Origin: Trochalopteron elliotii
Lineage: Eukaryota > Chordata > Aves > Passeriformes > Leiothrichidae
Length of the DNA stretch: 64,000 nt
NCBI GenBank assembly: GCA_024734555.1
Contig: JANPWX010000619.1
Location: forward strand, 1,810,736 to 1,874,735
Direction: 5' to 3'
Part shown: positions 60,621-64,000 of the stretch, in pieces
Layout of the letters: every line of letters begins with the position of its first letter
Position numbering within the stretch: the stretch's first letter is position 1
Notes under the pieces: model-generated
Database searches by the model: none
What the model was told of the DNA's origin: nothing
Seen by the model: the letters and a program-made list of their open reading frames with translations, nothing else
Position numbers and translations under genes: made by a program

Positions 60621-63600
60621 AATGCAATTAATAATCTAGAGAATTCTGTTCTAGAGAAGGAATTCAATGAGAGGTAAGTAAGCCCAACTAAAATTTGGAT
60701 GGTATCCAGCTTAAAAGGACACTGTAAAAGTCAGGCACTGGAGGAGATACAAAAAAAGTACAAGTTACCACTGGGCTGGGAGCAGGATGCCAGGCAACCC
60801 ACTGCCCTAGCCAGTGCTCAGAGAGAAATGGCCAACACTTCCAGCCCCAGGGGCAAACTCACATTCTGCACAGCCCACTCTGTAGAGGAGAGGCAGGCTT
60901 GGCAGGAAAGAGTCAAGGGAATGAACTAAAAAAGGAAATTACAGGGAACAGGAGTTACGGCATGGTATTGTACGTGCTGTTGAAGATGGAGGTAAGAAAT
61001 TAATTTTGGGTGAATTGAAGGTGAAAGTCAGGATAGGAAATTATGAACCTGGGTGAGGAATGTACATAGAAAATAGATTTCTTACCAAAACAACCTTCAA
61101 CTGATGGCTCTTTTTCTTTTACCAAGGCCTTCCTCCTTAATGCAAGGAAGGAAGGAAAGAATCATGACTAGACTGTAAGGTTTGAGGTTGTTTTTTTTTT
61201 GTTTATTCAGGCACCTGCAGGTCCCATAGTATTTGTGGGAAACTACTTCCAACAATTCAAGGTTTCACAGAATATTAGCCAATTGAGTCCAGAGATTCTG
61301 GATCTCTAATTTTTAAAAAATGAATTATCCCATGACTAAATACCTTTTATACCTACTAAATACCTGCCTTTCTGGAGGAGGAAGAAAAATCATCTTGTGA
61401 TTTGGTTTGACACTGGAAGATTTTGGTATCTGTCTTCTGACAAGTTCTTTGTGTGATTCAGTTGGGTTACACCTCAGGATTTGTATTTGTAGTACACAAC
61501 GATGAATAGTATCTCTTTGAAAGTCTTCTAGCATTTAATTCCTTCAGAGTTTTAGAAACCTATATATATGTTTGCAAAACCTTTTTTTTTAATCTTTTTT
61601 AAATTAGTTTATTGCATTTTTACATAGATCATTATCCAAACTGAAAAGAAATTTTCAATATAAAATAGTCCTATTGAAAAATCACTTGATTAGATGTTAT
61701 CAAGTTGTGAATTTAGAAAGTGTGAAAGGATATAAATTTTCAAGGTCCTTCATGGCATATAGAAGTCTTGTAGATTTACACATGTATCAGAGAAGGAAAT
61801 GCAGGTATACTGGATAAAACTAACTTGTTGCCAGTAATTTCGAAGTTAGCATGTTCCTGTTAGTAAATTAAAATAAAATAAATAGTAAAGTATTTATCAC
61901 TACCAGCTTTTTTTCACTTATAAAGGAGAAAGAAACGGAGGGGAACCCTACTATAAAAGACACTGTGTTGTACAAACATGGTGTAATTTCTGTAATACTT
62001 TTAAGTGTATTCCCAGAACAACTGGGTTACTATGCTTCTTATGTACCCATTTGTCCTAGAGGATTTTAAGTCCTTTTCTAGTATGCTTCTGGAATTTCTC
62101 TCCTTATTACATACTGGTTTTCAATTTATACTATATGGCTATTATCCTTAGGATAATTATACTAAATAAAGGCAGAGCTGAAAAAGCAATATATGTGTTG
62201 ATGAGGAATTTTCTTTCATTGAAGCCCTAAAGATCAAAATTGCCTCTTATCTCAGGGGAAACCTCAGTAGATAAATAAGTTGTAGAGGGCAGCCAAAAGG
62301 TCACTAAATTAGACTGTGTTGATCCATGCTGAATCCATGTGGGGAATGGCTATCTCCTCCTGGATTCTCCTTCTTCTGTTAGCTGCCAACTGAGTGTTCT
62401 GTGCACTCCTCTTACTGCTAGGTAAGAGTTTGAGAGAACTATGCTCAAAGAAGTAGTCAAAATACATACTATAAAGAGCTGCCTAGGTGAAAGCTGAAGT
62501 GCCTTGCATTGCATTGAAAATTGATGCAGAATGAGGTTATTTCTCTGCCTGCAGAAACACCTCCTAAGGTACCGCCTTATTGTATTCAACAATAGCTTGA
62601 ATTTTCTGCTTTTCTTCTAAGGTTTATTAAATTTTTAAGTGTCTGCTATCAAAACATCAGAAAGTCTAAAGATCATGGGTATGTGTGTGCTTAGTCTCTC
62701 TTTTTTTTTTCTTTTTCTAGAAACTGGTCTCTTTTTTCCTCTTTAGTGACATTCTGTCCTCAAATTTAAATCTAAAATTTCTCACCCACTCAAAAGTAAC
62801 AGCACATAAGACTTTCTGTGTTGGAACTATACTCCCCACTCCAGAATCATATTTTTGGTTTTTCCATCACTTATCTTTGTCACTTCCTCCTGGCTTTTCA
62901 GAGTTTAGTAGAACACTTTGTGTTCTTTTCCTGTCTTTCTAAAGTTTACCTCAGAACCTCGTGTCTTTTCTCTCATTAGAGGATTTCACAAACATCTGAA
63001 GAAGCCTGTTAAATTTTTTTTTTTCTGGTTAATTTTCAATTATGTCTCAGCAAAACACAAACGCTCTATCTCTAATACTTATAATTTAATACTTGGACAG
63101 ATAGTTTCATATTTTCCCAGTCTGAACTGAAAAAGACAGAAAATCTCCCCGTACTCTATTTTAACTGTGCTTGTTTATGTCTCCCTTGTATGAGGCTGGA
63201 GGCCCCCTGGGGAAGCCAGCTTCACAGTTTCAGCTTCATACACTTATAGACTGCCTCTTACCCTATGAAGTGTGGTATAAAACATGGAAAGACTCCATAT
63301 ATATTATTTATTGTGTAAGAATAATTGGTGAAGGTGTATGCAAGACAAAGAGGATTGCAGAAGTTCTGAACAGATTTGAATCCATGTGTTTATGTGATTA
63401 TGTGAACAGTCTAATAAGCGTTCCTTTGGTGAAAATATTAAATATATCTGTTTAGGATTCACTGTTCTCTACTCACTTTCATTTTTATATCAGTTAATGA
63501 GAGAACATGATAGTCTTGCTAAATAAAGAGCAATTAAAAAAATCTTCCTGCTCTTCAGTTCTGCAATGTAATTGCTGCTGATATTCAGTGTCGAGTGAAA

Positions 63601-64000
63601 TCTTCCACTGTGCGGTTACGGGAGTTTATAACAGAATTTATAACCCCAAATCTTATTTTGTCCCCACTTTTCTTGCACAACTGTGTATGTCATAAGCAAT
63701 ATGGATAAGAAAGAGCTGAGAAGATTTTTGAAAAAATATTTTTATAAGTACTATTTTTATAACTAATATTTTTTAGTACCCTCAAAACACTTTGCAAATA
63801 AGTAATTTTGCACCAGGTAGCCAAATTAATTTGCATGCAAGTTTCTGCTCCTCTCAGGTAATAGGATATAATAGCCTCCATATAAGCTTGAAGAGACTTC
63901 CCCTTGGAATTTTTGTTTTGGAGATAGTCTGTTTTTGTAAGAAACAGGTTCACAGGCATTGAGACACTGAGCAAAAATAAGAGTATTTTTTTAATCTTAA
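60621..64000. other. Non-coding stretch to the end of the window
   Basis: A mildly GC-enriched piece (60700-60930) carries a 76-codon plus-strand frame without a known domain. It lies about 80 bp beyond the CR1 and might be another old transposon fragment. The remainder is AT-rich with T-runs (for example near 61190, 61580 and 62700) and no gene that I can support. Confidence 0.5.

Overview
The window looks like a non-coding stretch of a bird nuclear genome, either a gene desert or the inside of a very large intron. The case for a bird rests on interspersed repeats: several CR1 LINE copies, most of them 5'-truncated 3' ends, and three solo retroviral LTRs of types I associate with neoavian birds, possibly a passerine. 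One ancient MIR-like CORE-SINE also fits an amniote. Species identification is inference. I found no bacterial-style gene packing, operons, rRNA, tRNA or CRISPR. No open reading frame resembles a host protein; the only protein-like homology I recognise is the broken reverse transcriptase of one CR1.

Layout: 1-4025 is AT-rich unique sequence. A solo LTR (plus) lies at about 4026-4596. A long CR1 fragment (minus, with RT remains) covers about 5790-7430. Unique sequence runs to a CR1 3' end (plus) at about 15125-15670. A GC-rich solo LTR (plus) lies at about 17542-18647. The TE-free stretch 18648-21558 includes a candidate conserved regulatory block. An unidentified inverted repeat with 182-bp arms and a 312-nt loop covers 21559-22234. 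An old degraded CR1 (plus) lies at about 26330-27160. A long AT-rich desert follows, with only microsatellites and short duplications. A MIR-like SINE (about 40095-40325), a CR1 tail remnant (about 40683-40760) and a solo LTR on the minus strand with a perfect 5-bp target-site duplication (40953-41883) sit close together. The stretch 41884-60102 is mostly unique, with a dispersed repeat pair (44405-44472 and 47235-47302), a GC-rich island near 49080-49400, a 32-T tract at 58126-58157 and candidate conserved elements. A CR1 3' end (minus) lies at about 60103-60620, followed by unique sequence to the end.

No genes work together here as a pathway. If the window has a function it is probably cis-regulatory. 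The most unusual structure is the inverted repeat at 21559-22234, whose transcript would fold into a long near-perfect hairpin. All repeat-family calls come from reading the sequence against remembered family features. They were not checked by database search.
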